Positions 11,001-21,700 of a DNA stretch of 64,000 nucleotides are shown here, in pieces. The DNA is from Numida meleagris (taxonomy: Eukaryota; Chordata; Aves; Galliformes; Numididae): the NCBI RefSeq assembly GCF_002078875.1, contig NC_034421.1, positions 14,300,781 through 14,364,780 of the forward strand, given 5' to 3'. The notes beneath the pieces are model-generated. The model had not been told where the DNA came from. It ran no database searches and saw only the letters and a program-made list of their open reading frames with translations. Each line of letters opens with the position of its first letter. The first letter of the stretch is position 1. The position numbers and the translations under genes are program-made.

Positions 11001-13925
11001 TAAGATTTAGGGTAGCAGTTATTCTGACAATACACAAAAATATTTAAAAACGGAAGTATTTTGTTCTAGCATTTCACTAACGATCCTTGTTATTCACAAA
11101 CACACGTGCTCTACATATACACACACGTACACAGCAAGGGTCCAGGATACCAGCAGACAGAATTAAGGCTGCAGTTTGATGGACTTTCCCTATTTCCTTC
11201 CCTGTTTGTGCTGTTCCCTATGCCCTCAGCCATTTCCCTAGCAGTCAGTGAGAGCTGCTGAGCACAGCAAGGCGCAGCACCCTTCCCTAACCCACCCCCA
11301 ACCCTCCCCAGATGCAGCTCAGTGATGGACGGGCACCAACGCATTGTGGAGCTGCCGCAGCGAGGACACACCTCGATCAGATTGCTGCAGCTTTCCCCTT
11401 CCTGCACAGCACTCTCCTGCGCTTTGCTCGGCTTTGTGGAGCGTCCCATCTGCTGACTCCAACACGAACCCCCCCGCTCCACCCCCCCGCGTCCTTCATG
11501 ACGTGCAAATGGGAACCAGATTTGTGAGCGAGGAACGCACGCCCTGACTCACAGATCGTGAGTCAGAGAATTGCACAAGGCATCTGCTGAGTCAGCATCC
11601 CTGGCTGCAACATCTCCTTTTGAGTGCCCAAAATAATGAGATGTTTCCTCCACCACCTCCTCCTCCGGTGGCCTGGGAGCACTGAGAGGAAGGGACGAGT
11701 GGGAACTGTGCTGGCAGATGGTGCAGTGAGAGCACAGCCCCGCACTGGCCACTCTCCCTGACCTTCTCTGAATCTCTCCTGTCCTAATACCTCCTTTGTG
11801 AGTCCAGGACATTGTACCACACAAGACAAGATACCAGCAAATAACACATTTACACAGTGGCATCAAATATGGCCTCATTTTTTTTTTCTCCTCTTAATAG
11901 ATTCCAATATTTTACTTGCTTTATGCAGCTCCTTTTCCTTTCATTAGCTCTTTTATCTGCCACTGAGTACCGAGCTGGTATTTTCACATTCATCTATCAG
12001 AATGCCAAACCACCAAAAAAAGAGACAGCATCCTCCAAGCCCAAACACAGCAGACAGCTCCCGCAGCTCCGAGGCAGCCACCGACGTGCAGCCCTTACCT
12101 GGGATGTTGCTTTGTGCTGGGCCAATCAGAAGAAGCCCATCCAATGAGGTTTTGCCATAAACATCCATGGTGAAATAAATGTCTTTGGTCCGACCATCAA
12201 TCAGCACCAGGACGATGTCCCTCAGCGTGGTGGAATGGGGACCCTGAAGCTCGATGAACTCTAAATCTTCAAAAGAAGAGGCAGCATGGACCTCACTGAT
12301 CAGGACAGCGGATGCGTTCAGCTGAGGTGTCAGGACACAGTGGTTTTCTGTGCCTGGGGTAGGCACGGCCACTTGGAAGAACCACTGAGCGTCCGCCCCA
12401 CGGCACCTTTCGATTGACTCGTCCATAGACCTGAAGGTGGAGTCCTCCAGCAAAGCATCTCTGCCAGGGGTCAGTACCCTGACCAGCGTATCCGCTCTGT
12501 CCGTTTTCTTTGTCTTATGGACCAAGGCATCCACCAGTCCTTTACCTGTGACGCTCATGCCTTCCTTGTAGTTCCCTTTGCCATAGTACACAGCGATCGC
12601 GTCAGGGCCGTTCTGGATAGTGTTCTTAGGAATAACTATTGCCGGGTTCACAGAGGCAGAGCCAACAAGAAAGAACCCTTGGCTGTTCGTAGCCTTGCCC
12701 TGGAGGTTCAGAACTCTGTAGGCTTGGTTTCCGTTGCCATTGTAGAAAACCAGGTAGTAGCCGTCCAAACGGGCTGTTTGACCACTGGTGTGATAGAGCT
12801 CCACAAACTCAGAAGTGTCCTCTCCCGGGGTGTCAGCATTGATTTCATTAATCAAGAGGGTATGCTCCGTTTTCTGGTCCCTGGGGTTTTTAATGGGATT
12901 CTGGGCAGCAACCTTGGGAAACCAGAAGTGCATGAGCCCCATCAGTCCAACCAGCCAGACACCGCCCATGGTGACAGCTGGGATTTGCTTCAGCTCAGAC
13001 CTAGAGGAGAAGGGGACTGTCCTTGTGACAGCCACAACAGCACAGAAGGAAACTGCTGCTGGGCCACCGCAGGGCACCAGGACGAGACCTCCAAATGCAA
13101 GAGGCACTTCTCCAGGGAGCGCTGCCTCACAAAGCAAAGCAGCGGCCCCACAAAAATCAGACTGAGAAGGGGATGGCTTGAACAAGGATTTCCCAGCTCA
13201 GCTCCTACAAAAGGCATGGGAAGGGGGGGAAGGGAAGGGGGAAGAAAAGAAAAAATCTAGGTAGGAAACACAGAAACACACCAATGCAATTTAATGCCCT
13301 AAAAGCCCTGCATGAGTGGGCATCCCGAACTTTTCCTTCTCTTCAGAGGTTTATCAAGATTCACAGCAGTGGCAGCAGTGGGACAAAGCCATTTCAGGCT
13401 TCAAAGCCCTGAGCGCTTAACACTGTTTGATGTCAGTGCTAATAGCTTGCTCCATGGGAATTTACACAGGGTGGCACTAGAGACGACGGTCTCTTTTCCC
13501 CCTCCCAGGCACGGGTCTCTGCAAAACCCCCGTTAACATCCCCCTGGCAGACCCGGCGCTTCCCAGCGTCCGAAGAGTCGGAAGCTGAACTCGCTCCCCC
13601 CTCAGCCCACCCCCACGTGTGCCCCACTTCTGTGTTCTCTCCCCATTTCAGTTAAAGGACGGAGAAAGAAGGGAGATCTCCCGCCCGGGGCTGCACACAG
13701 ACAGAAGGAAAGCCACAAGAAACCGGAGCAAGAAGCAAGCAACCCGGACCTGGGCAGCTGCGGGGCGGCAGAGCCGGGGCACCTCCCTTCAGCTCCGCGG
13801 GGCGGCTTTGCCTCGTCCCCGCCGCGCAGCCACCGCAGGGTGATAGGGACAGGGATGGGGTCGGTTCGCCGGGGGGCTCCGCACAGCCCCGAGCTATCCC
13901 GGCCCCGCCGCCCCCCGCACTCACC
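2021..13925 (-). CDS. Secreted/type I membrane protein with four lamin-tail-like domains (multi-LTD protein)
   Basis: Hand-built model. Coding exons: 12969-12099 (ATG at 12969-12967), 10599-10383, 9533-9376, 9027-8926, 8017-7820, 7163-6604, 5938-5680, 5497-5287, 4578-4436, 4076-3963, 2896-2693, 2284-2191, 2039-2021. An untranslated exon ends at 13925 and the ATG exon starts at 13000. Every junction is GT-AG and phases chain perfectly (1,2,1,1,1,0,1,2,1,1,1,2), giving 1049 residues. If the last donor is not used, translation stops at TGA 2189-2187 after 1044. Order: signal peptide (1 to about 23), LTD A1, LTD B1, Cys-rich module, LTD A2, LTD B2, Cys-rich module, transmembrane helix (about 1019-1041), tail of 3-8 residues. 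Seven N-glycosylation sequons (for example NAS, NTT, NSS, NIT, NDS, NGT, NLT) fit an extracellular ectodomain. No catalytic motif was recognised; adhesion or ligand binding is only inference. I know of no named orthologue. Confidence 0.85.
2187..2284 (-). other. Transmembrane exon and C-terminus of the multi-LTD protein
   Basis: After the phase 1 junction the frame reads SSPRGWEIALFVVGALLLAL and then LLVGLALHFIKR: a 22-23 residue hydrophobic helix flanked by Trp/Glu outside and Lys/Arg inside, as in type I membrane proteins. Reading on gives TGA at 2189-2187. The sequence AAAAG|gtgaga is also a good donor, and an acceptor at 2041-2040 would add STASNN and TAG at 2023-2021. Either end leaves a tail too short for a signalling motif. 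Confidence 0.75.
2693..4578 (-). other. Cys-rich helical module 2 (exons 4578-4436, 4076-3963, 2896-2693)
   Basis: Residues about 859-1012, just before the membrane helix. Key motifs are SRCHSG, EPTPGLQNSCP, LDLCFLKP, NCSAWIL, EKCSCGV, ELNLTCVDSL and SVDGRVLETSPEC. Exon order and phases (2,1,1,1) equal those of module 1. Exon 4076-3963 ends in the less common donor AAG|gttggt. Confidence 0.7.
3211..3360 (-). mobile_element. CR1 retrotransposon 3' fragment in intron 11 of the multi-LTD gene
   Basis: Reverse-complement CR1 3' end. Tandem aatcatagaat-type octamers are followed by the conserved segment ggcttgggttggaagggacc and the part around ccaacccccctgccac. Truncated at its 5' end, as most avian CR1 copies are. 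Confidence 0.9.
5287..5938 (-). other. LTD domain B2 (exons 5938-5680 and 5497-5287)
   Basis: Residues about 703-858. TVRINELGLVGNGTVRFVEL, NLLIFLGREG, SGLLLLGGG, then SSAIALYSTS and NLVDAVVFTC. It matches B1 in strand order and in the phase 1 intron after the central Gly-rich strand. The intron between the two exons is only 182 bases and is mostly minisatellite. Confidence 0.75.
5536..5695. repeat. Intronic minisatellite, period about 21-22, six to seven copies
   Basis: Degenerate units of the form cctcacggtgcccac-tgcccac repeat through the 182-base intron of domain B2. The last unit contains the real splice donor of exon 5938-5680 (ctcaccgtgcccacc on plus). On the transcribed strand several units therefore carry donor-like GGTGAG, TGTGAGG or CGTGAAG strings. 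Confidence 0.75.
6604..7163 (-). other. LTD domain A2, single exon
   Basis: Residues about 516-702. KLLINEVNPDNPGGREDTEY then IELFYTG, QGYWLVLYNGKTG, LGFFLVGSSAV, NGADAVALYY and GLVDAVVYTSR align along their length with A1. It ends in SLSRCHS and FQ. The donor after FQ is phase 0. The same point in A1 is uninterrupted, so copy 1 lost or copy 2 gained an intron here. Confidence 0.85.
7820..9533 (-). other. Cys-rich helical module 1 (exons 9533-9376, 9027-8926, 8017-7820)
   Basis: Residues about 363-515. It begins MSQCNCC, has RPTPGKFNDCP, then DCQEWLP, an amphipathic helix ILVTLVQAL, the signature SCSCGVFPAYF, and a second helical part ending FDGRNITAESSC. Matching positions in module 2 are SRCHSG, EPTPGLQNSCP, NCSAWIL, LRKALVSSLEEKCSCGV and FSVDGRVLETSPEC. 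I recognise no known domain. Cys spacing suggests conserved disulfides. Confidence 0.7.
8560..8662 (+). mobile_element. CR1 3' fragment in intron 5 of the multi-LTD gene
   Basis: Typical CR1 end in plus orientation: tggttcagtgggcatggtgg, then tagatgatcttagtggtctt, ending in tandem tgattctacgattctata octamers. Confidence 0.85.
9773..10262. other. Assembly gap (490 N)
   Basis: Run of N. Reading phases on both sides match without extra sequence, so it lies wholly inside an intron of the multi-LTD gene. ORFs translated through it are artefacts. Confidence 0.99.
10383..12318 (-). other. LTD domain B1, split by an intron that contains the 490-base gap
   Basis: Residues about 218-363, encoded by the end of the ATG exon and exon 10599-10383. 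ASAVLISEVHAASSFEDLEF gives strand 1-2, DGLLLIGPAQ the middle strand, and GPNAIAVYRG and GLLDAFVYTT the later strands. It is more diverged than A1. The joining codon is G|TG, Val. The N run 9773-10262 lies in the next intron: the frame from exon 10599-10383 (ending CG) into exon 9533-9376 (starting G) is exact, so no exon need be missing. Confidence 0.75.
12370..12861 (-). other. LTD domain A1 of the multi-LTD protein
   Basis: Residues about 37-200. The start LLINEINADTPGEDTSEFVE followed by ELYH is the classic first strand pair of the lamin tail fold (I-N-E-I/V then E-F/Y-V/I-E-L). DGYYLVFYNG, then QGFFLVGSASV, then NGPDAIAVYYG follow in the expected order. The domain closes with ESIERCRG and FQVAVPTPGTENHC, giving a possible disulfide between the two Cys. 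Its closest relative in the window is domain A2. Confidence 0.85.
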
Positions 13926-14160
13926 GCCGCTCGCTCCCCGGGACGCACCGCCGCCGCCGTCGGGGGCAGCACCGGGGCGGGTGCGCGGGACGGGGCGGGC
14001 GGGGCGGGCTNNNNNNNNNNNNNNNNNNNNNNNNNNNNNNNNNNNNNNNNNNNNNNNNNNNNNNNNNNNNNNNNNNNNNNNNNNNNNNNNNNNNNNNNNN
14101 NNNNNNNNNNNNNNNNNNNNNCGGACGGATGTTCGTCTGCTGAGCGTGTGCCTCCCCCCG
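13800..14160 (-). promoter_or_regulatory. CpG-rich promoter region and untranslated exon 1 of the multi-LTD gene, partly masked by N
   Basis: Very GC- and CpG-rich sequence lies on both sides of N run 14011-14121. On the minus strand GGCG|gtgagtg gives a strong donor with exon 1 ending at 13925; the matching acceptor precedes the ATG exon at 13000. The transcription start is probably in or near the gap. No TATA box is visible. A plus-strand transcript from the same island is possible but nothing supports it. Confidence 0.6.
14011..14121. other. Assembly gap (111 N)
   Basis: Run of N in a CpG-rich promoter region, a common place for sequencing dropout in bird genomes. Confidence 0.99.
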
Positions 14161-15340
14161 CTGGGACTCGCAGCCCCGCCAGAGCTCCGTGCGTTGCTCC
14201 TCGTACCGCTCAGCGTTGGAACCAGGATCCAGAGGGCTCTCAGGCAGTGTTGGGTGTCCGTGCCCAGACAGCCACTGGTGGCTACGGCACAGGGTTCCCA
14301 TAGGACCGGTCCTCACGGCCTCCATGAGCCCCTGCACCCCAGTGCCACGTTTGTACCACGCAGCTGCTGGCACACGGCCCAGCCTAGAGCCCCGCAGGTT
14401 GCACTGGGCCCCCACTCCCTGGCTGCCTTACCCTCCTCCTTGTCCCACCGATCTGGTGCCCTGCTCCCCCAGGCCTGCAGTGGGGCTGCCCAGGCCCCTT
14501 TGCTGACCTCTCCACTGTGTATGGCCCCTGCTGCAGAGCATGGGGGGCTTGGGGCTGCTGGGAGCAGGCCAGCTAGCTCTAGGCTAGCTGAGCACCCTGC
14601 TGTCAAAGCGCTGCTCCTGCCACCAGCCAGATGTGTGTTCCTGCTCGTGACTCAGCAGCCTGGTGTTTTTGGTGTTTTCCTCCCTCTTGTAACTGGAAAC
14701 CAGGGCTCCAGTGGGAGCGGGAAGCTCTGCCAGAAGGGCTGCATCCGCCTGTGCCTTTGCAGGGGTCACCGTTGTTGCTCTGGGAAGAGGCTGAGCCCTG
14801 AGTGCTCCTGGCGGTGTGGGGCAGCTCCAGCATGGAACCACATCAGTGAGCAGAAACCACGGAGCGAGCGTCCCGCAGCCACGCCAGGCTTCAGCAGCAT
14901 GTGAGAGCAGTGCAAGGGCCGTCCCCTCTGGGAACAGGGCGAACTTGCTGAGCACGCAGAGCTGATGGCGAGGACTGAGGTCTGACTTCTCCGCAGGGCT
15001 GCTGATGGCTGGGTCGTCTGCCTCAGCTGGAGCCTCCCCTGTGCCAGTGTGCCCTCAGACCAGGCCTGCTGCATGGCACCATGCCCACGGCCCAGTGAGC
15101 CCTCCCCGTCTGCACTGTCCATGGGGAGTGAGTGCATCCCTGCCCACGTGGCAGCAGGGTCCTGCATTGCGCGGCCATTGGGGTGATGGTGTCTGCTGCT
15201 GGGGCCCGCCGTGCAGGGATGAGGCGCCGGGCTGAGCTCTGCAGTGTGAGAGCTGCCCTGGCCCACAGGCACTGCCACTGACTGTCCTGTGAGCCCGTGT
15301 TCTTCCTGATGGCGTTTGTTTATTTTAAGCATTGAAGACG
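14122..15340. other. GC-rich intergenic sequence, no gene seen
   Basis: The long open frames here run on both strands, have no splice logic, and reflect GC content rather than coding. Confidence 0.4.
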
Positions 15341-15344
15341 GGGT

Positions 15345-15714
15345 CACAATGATGATGAGGGGCCTGGAGCATCTCCGTGATGAGGAAAGGCTGAGTAACC
15401 TGGGTCTGTTCAGCCTGGGGAAAAGAAGACTGAGGGGGGATCTGATTCATGTTTGTAAATATCTAAAGGGAGGTGCGAGGCAAATGGGTGAGGTTCTTCT
15501 CGGTAATGTGTAGCAATAGGACAAGGAGCGATGGCCTATAACTTGAACATAGGAAGTTCCTTACTAACATGTGGAAGAACTTCTTTACGGTAAGGGTGAC
15601 AGAGCACTGGACCTACTGCAGGGAACCTGCTTTAGTGGGGGGGCTGGGCTCGATGATCTCTTGAGGTCCCTTCCAACCCCTGCCATGCTGTGATTCTGCG
15701 ATTCTGTGATTTTT
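15345..15714 (+). mobile_element. CR1 retrotransposon 3' end, about 370 bp
   Basis: The longest plus-orientation CR1 here. It runs from the conserved ggcctggagcatctccgtga and ctgttcagcctggggaaaag through tctgattcatgtttgtaaat, to gctgggctcgatgatctctt and ccttccaacccctgccatg, ending in three octamers of the type tgattctg. It is the 3' end of the element, with no reverse transcriptase part left. Confidence 0.93.
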
Positions 15715-18700
15715 GGAAGCACTGTGTTTATGCAATCCTGAGGCTCCTGGCCTACAAAGGGTGGTGGAGAGTTGTTGGGAGGGGAAATTCCCTTCCCCAG
15801 GGGGACCCGACTCAGCCCTTTCTGGCCCGAGGTGGCACAGTCAGGGCTACCAGCCTCCCCTGCACGATCCCAGCCTGCTCTGTGTCCCCTCACACCCATG
15901 AGCACTCTGCTGGTGTCTGGGCACACAGAAAGCTCCTGCTGCCCCTCCTGGGTCTTTCCCACTGAGCCTACAGCTGTGGGGAGGCAGAAGGAGGAGAATG
16001 TGAGGCCCAAAGCATGGTGGGCCCGCTGCCAGGACAGGTGGAGGGCAGGGAGCCCAGGGCGGTGGGGCAGGGCCAGGCCGGGCCTCCTCGCATCCCACTC
16101 ATGGCAGATGTAGTCAGGCTCTGTTGTTGATGCCCACACTCTCTCTGTGTCTGCTTTGTGGGGATGTGGGCCAGCAGCCCTGGGCCATAGCACGAGGAGG
16201 AAAGCTTGAGCTCTCATTGCCTTCAGGGGTCTGTACCCCATCGTCTCAGTGGGGGGGTCCCACCGAGGGCAGCAGGGGCTGCAGCCTTCCAGCAGAGCCC
16301 TTCGGTGCTGGAGTGAGTTCGGCCACTGTCTCTTGGCTGTGGGGTGCACACCACCAGGTGTGGGGAGTGGCAGGGATGTGCCTGGAGCCAGCGTGGGGCT
16401 GAGGTGACAGCGAGTGGGTGTTCGGCGGTGGGTGCTGCACCACATCCAGCTGGTGACACGTGGGCACTGTGCCCAGACAAGGCCGTGTGGCCGGGTGGCG
16501 GTGGCCGAGGTGCCACCAGGCACGTGGGGTGAGTGGGGAGGGGGCACGGGGAGGTGAAGCGAAGAGACGGGTGCCGAGGCTCAGGTCACCAGTTCCAGCA
16601 GGCAGGAGGCACTAAGAGCTCAGTGTTTATTGGTTTTGCTCTGATCACTCGTGGTTCATACAGGGAACAAGCTGACTCTGCTGCACACACAGGCACACAC
16701 ACGCTGCTGGAGGCTGCCTTGGGAGACTTCCAGGCACCCTGAAGCGAGGCCAGCCTGTACCCAGCTGCCGGTGCCCAGATGGCCATGGGAGGCGCGAGGT
16801 CCTGGGCTGTCCCCAGCCTGTGCCAGCATTGGGCTGTGGTGAGCGATGCCCAGCCGTGTATGTGCGGAGCAGCGCTGCTCTGCTGCTGCAACAGAGGCAT
16901 CTCTGAGCTCCTCCCTGTGTTCACAGGACCTTTCCATTTCACTGCTACTTCTACAGCGCAGGCTGCTGCACGTGCTGCCTCTAAGGCTACTGCTGCAAGC
17001 AAGTCTAACACGCACTGCCCTCCTGAAGGCGGAGACCTCTGTGCTGCTTCCAGCAAAGCGCTTTCAGAGCTGCTGGCCTGTCCCTTGCAGGCTGAGAGAT
17101 GTCAGGCATTTGCTGCTTGGGTGAGGGGTTATGTGCCCATCCGGGGGGCAATGTGAAGTCCTCAGGCAGGAGTTCACAGCCCCCAGTGCGGACACGCTCT
17201 GCACCCTTAGGATTAGATGTCAGGGCTTAGGAAGACTGCAGGGGAGCTGAGGCAGAGCTACAGGAGCTGCAGGCTTTGTGTGCCACCAGGATCCTGCCTG
17301 GAAGGGCAGCACCACACACAGGGTGACCCTGACAACCATTGTCTGCTTGGAGGCTATTTTCAGCACCTTTATGCTGCTCACCTGCATCCATTCTAGATGA
17401 AATCCTGAGGAAATCCTCACTATTTATCCACTTCAGCTTTCTTCCTTCCCCCACTGCTGGCTGGAATGGCTGTGAATTGAGAGATCTGTAGAGGTGTTTT
17501 TCCTTTTTTTTCCTGCCAGACTAAGTTAATTGGTACTGTGTGTCCCACGCAATATCACAGGGACTGTGGCACAAGGATGTAAAGCACTCACAGCAGATGA
17601 GGGAGTGCTGCAAGGCCTTCAGGGCAGCCTTCGCATTGCAAAGAAGGGACTGAAAAGCCAGTGGATGGGGTTTGGTGGGTTACAGATGATGGGTCAGCAC
17701 CCAGAGCATTTCTACCAGCTGTGTTTACTCTTCTTCCCCACTGAGCCTCTGCCGCTCACTCTCACACTCTCCCAGTGTCACTGGTTACATCCAACTCCTC
17801 TGCCTTTCAAGTGCTGCTATATGGGAAAGGGCTTTGGAGAGGGAAAACCCTCCAGCATCCAGCCCCAGCGCTCTCTGCCTCCTCTCTCAATTTACAGATA
17901 TTGAACTGAAGCAGCAGGCAACAGCTTCTGCCTGGAACCCCCTGATGGAGCTGAGCGCTGCCAGCCCCCGGTGTCAGCAGTGTTTGTGCAAACCCCGCCT
18001 CAGTTCAGCCAGAAGGGTCAGGCCAGGCAGCTGCCAGCTATCGATGCCAGCAGTTCTCAGGTCATGGAATAGCTTTGCATTCTGCAAGGTACCCGAAACA
18101 GGCCCTTACTGCAGTGCCTTACTCAAAAAGAAAGTGGCCAGGCCAAATCATTTGATGCTTCTTGAGATTCTGCCTTCTATTTTTAGGCATTGCCTTTTTC
18201 TCTCGGTGCAGAGTGGTGTCTGCCAGCCCCAGCAGCTGTGCGGGATGCTGCCAGTGAATTTCTGATTAGATCAACACTGCAGCTGTACAAACAAGATGGA
18301 GTGTTTATTCTCAAGAAACAGCAAATGTACCTGACCCGGCCCCAGCACAGGGAAAGCTCTTTGCCCTACCTAAAGTAGAACTGCAATGTTGAGTGTTCCT
18401 CCTCCCCTCACCCGGGTTCGCCATAAAGATGCCCTGACCCTGTCCCCCCCCACCAAACCCCTTGGTTCACTCCAGGTCTCCTCCAGGAAGGCTGCAATGC
18501 CGCTAAGTTCTGCAAGCTGCCACCACACGCCATGGAAGCCAGAGCTGTTGGGGAACAGAAGGAGAGGGAGTGAGGCTGGACTGAAGTCGGTACCCAAAGA
18601 CACAGACTGCAGGAGTGGGAAGCACACAGAGGCTGCAGGAGGAGCAGGAGTAAGCGCTGGTGGACCGTGTCCTGGTGAGAAGGCAAACCCAGCAAGGCTG

Positions 18701-21700
18701 GTGCTGATCGTGAGCTCTGCTTCCTCTGCTTTCCCTTTCTTTTCCCAGTCTTTTCCAAGCAGTGGACAGATGAGATCTTCACAAGGGCAGAGGAGGGGCA
18801 GTTCCTTTTCCTACACCACCCAGAGTGCGTGCACACGAGGCAAATATCAGATGCAAACTTATTTGGGAAACACAGTGAAATCAGGACACAATTCAGGTGT
18901 TTGAGCACACGTGTCCAGTTCCACCAGAGATGCTACGAGGCACCCAAAGCTCTGCAAGGTGTGAGAGCTGTAACCCGGGGCTTACAGGAGACCTGCCCTT
19001 GTGGGATTGGCAGTGAGAGGCTGGAGAGATCCCCGGGGCAGCTCCGATGGGACCAGGCACTACTGGTGGGCACCTAAATTACTCCCCAGGAGCAAACCCC
19101 CACTACAGGGCTAGATTCGCTTCAAAGCAGATGGCAGTAATGGCAATAGAGGTAAATTTCCATTTCTGGATTTCTGATCCCCTTGACAAACAGGGGAGTT
19201 TTCACCATCTCTCAGCCCCTTGCTGGGCCCTGGGAGTTCTCTGGGCACTGAGTAAATGCAACTGCAGCCATTTCAGGTGAGTGAGCAGCTTGTTCAGGTG
19301 GCCCTGCAAAGTCCTGCAGCCAGCAGCACCTCTACCAGTTCTGCATTGCTCAGAGAGGCTCAGGCTGTATCCCAGCAGGGTCTAGGTCGTCTCAAACTGG
19401 TAACAAAGTACGCACGGAAAACAGAGACTGCGAGACAGAGGCAGGAGCCTTGCAGTGTTGGGGTAGCGCAGACAGAGAGGAGACAGATCTCCCTCCATCC
19501 TCCTCCTCGAAGCATCCAGGCATGGAGGCAATGGCATGCAGGCCAGGAAGAAGCAATGGGACCCCAAGCTTGCTGGGGATGCGACAGAAAGTGCAGGCTG
19601 AGCTCGGGACACCAGCCCAACCCTCCCACCCTGCAGCGCTGCACGGGGGGCTCCCCGGGTTGGGCAGCATGGACAGAGGGCAGTGGAGGAAGCAGGGAGG
19701 AGAGGTGGCCTTCTTCAGGGACTGTCTGTTTCTCGGTCCACGGACACAGGGTTTAACAGGACAGCCACGTGTAATGCCCACGGCAGAGGGGTGTTGCAAG
19801 CCATGGCCACCTAACCCTCTGATGGAGCTGTGTACGATGGGCAGAGGAGGGGGGACACGTACCAGCAACTGCTCTAAGTGCTGTCGGTCTCAGGCTGGCT
19901 GGCTGTTTCAGGCCTGCAGGAAAGGAACAGAACAAAAACATGCAGGCAGTTACTGAGGGGAAGACAATTGCATCCTGAAGCTAAAGCAGAAACAAAACAG
20001 CGGCGTCACCCTTGTAGGGAAGACACTTGCTAGGGCAGAGCAGTGGTCCTCAGCCCAGCAATTGCAGCTGGGACCTACTGAAGTTTCTCATGGCCTAAGG
20101 ATGTGGCAGCTCAGATCATGGGGAGCAAAGTGAGAACTTGCTGGCAGCAGCCCACTGCTTGGCTGGGGTAGTGCTCTGCCCTGACTGCCATACTGGGGAG
20201 GGGAAGGGGACAGAGGAGAACCAGCCCCATGGGGCTGCTCTTTGCCTGTCTGGTTGTAGAGCTCTCTGTACACTGACAGCTCCAGCCTGAACTCTCATCT
20301 TATTTGCACAGGTGTAAAACCCAAATGGCTTCAATGTCCCAAGCTGGACTTAACACCAGAATGAAGTAAGACCAGGGCTGAGCTGTGACAGAGTGCAGAT
20401 GAGCAAATGAACAGCCACAGCAGATCAGATTGTCAAAGGCCCTTCCAGCATGCAGGGGCCTGCTGCCCACTCTTGAAGAGCATTTCAGCTATGAAAAGCT
20501 GAGGGTGTTTGTCCAGGTATTTGCAAAGGTGGTCAAAACATACACGGAACCTTTGGCTCTGAGAGCATGAGAAGTTCTTGCTTTCAGCAGCCCTGAATAA
20601 GGAGTTGTCCTCTTCCCAGCTTGCTGCCTCCTGGGAGATGGGCTCTCTGAAGGCCCTTTCTGCAGTGTGCTGGGAGGCACCTAGAGCCTTCCTCCACTCT
20701 CCCCACCTTCCTCTGAGCTGACGTTGCACTGGTGCAGCTGCCAAGGAAAGGGCTCTAATTATAAACTGGCAGATACTTGGCGTGCCTGAGGAAGGTTACT
20801 TCAGCTGTCAAGATAACCTGATGCTCAGGGACTGTGTGTCAGCTCTAAATTGCCCTGACAGAGGATTTGGGGTGGCTTACCTTGCAGAGCCGAAACAAGG
20901 TTAAACTGTATCATTACACATACATACCATACACACATGCTGTATATGATATGATACACTGCATACAGCTAATGCATCACAAATGTCGCTGTGGGGGAGG
21001 TGCTAACAACAAGCGTGCATATGTAAACCACCTTCAACTGCATTTAGTTCATGAAACTTGCACAAATGATTTACGTGTGCTCAAGCAGGTGGAATTGAGC
21101 AAGGATGCTCTAGAAGAACACACGCAGTATCTCTGTATGCACACGCATTCGTCTGTACACCGTGCACTGCATCAGACAAAAGCTCTACGACGGAGTGTGG
21201 CTGTGCGAAACCAAGCTCTCCCAAGCTGTGGATTACAGAAGTGTTCTCTGAGTGCATCTAAGTGTTGACCAACGAAACAGCAAAGAACAAGAATCCCAAG
21301 CAGGTGCTTTTTAGTGGCTGAACAGCATGAGGTAGTCACACTCTTTTCTTCTTTGCGCAAGCCCTATACCCCCGTTGCTCTCCTACTTTTCCCAAAGTGG
21401 CCAGCAAACTAGACAGACAGCTGCCTGGCTATGAGAGCGCACCCGGGGCTTCCATAGGTGCAGTTTCTCCCTTTCCTGTCACCTAGGTTGTGGCAAACTT
21501 TGGGCTGAGCCCACTTTCAGTCTCTTCAGCTCTAGCCCGTCAGCACGGCAGACTCTGAGGGATGAGCCTGCATGCAGTGGCTCTGCCGCAGAAATGAAGC
21601 CTTTCCTCTTTGTACCCAGAGCACAGCTCCCAGCTTGTCTGCACAGCGACGGAGCACAGCTCAGACAAGGCAGACCACACCAAGCTGCAGCGCCGTGCAC

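Noticed and set aside
13001..13185. Upstream Met extending the multi-LTD N-terminus by 72 residues
   Set aside because: A clear acceptor (ccttctcctctag) lies at 13001-13002, and the ATG at 12969 has a strong context followed by a typical signal peptide.
12517..13260. 247-codon plus-strand ORF
   Set aside because: Antisense to the LTD A1 exon; no signature of its own.
15585..16547. 320-codon minus-strand ORF
   Set aside because: Its C-terminal end reads antisense CR1; composition is Pro/Ser/Gly-rich as in chance GC-rich frames and no family is seen.
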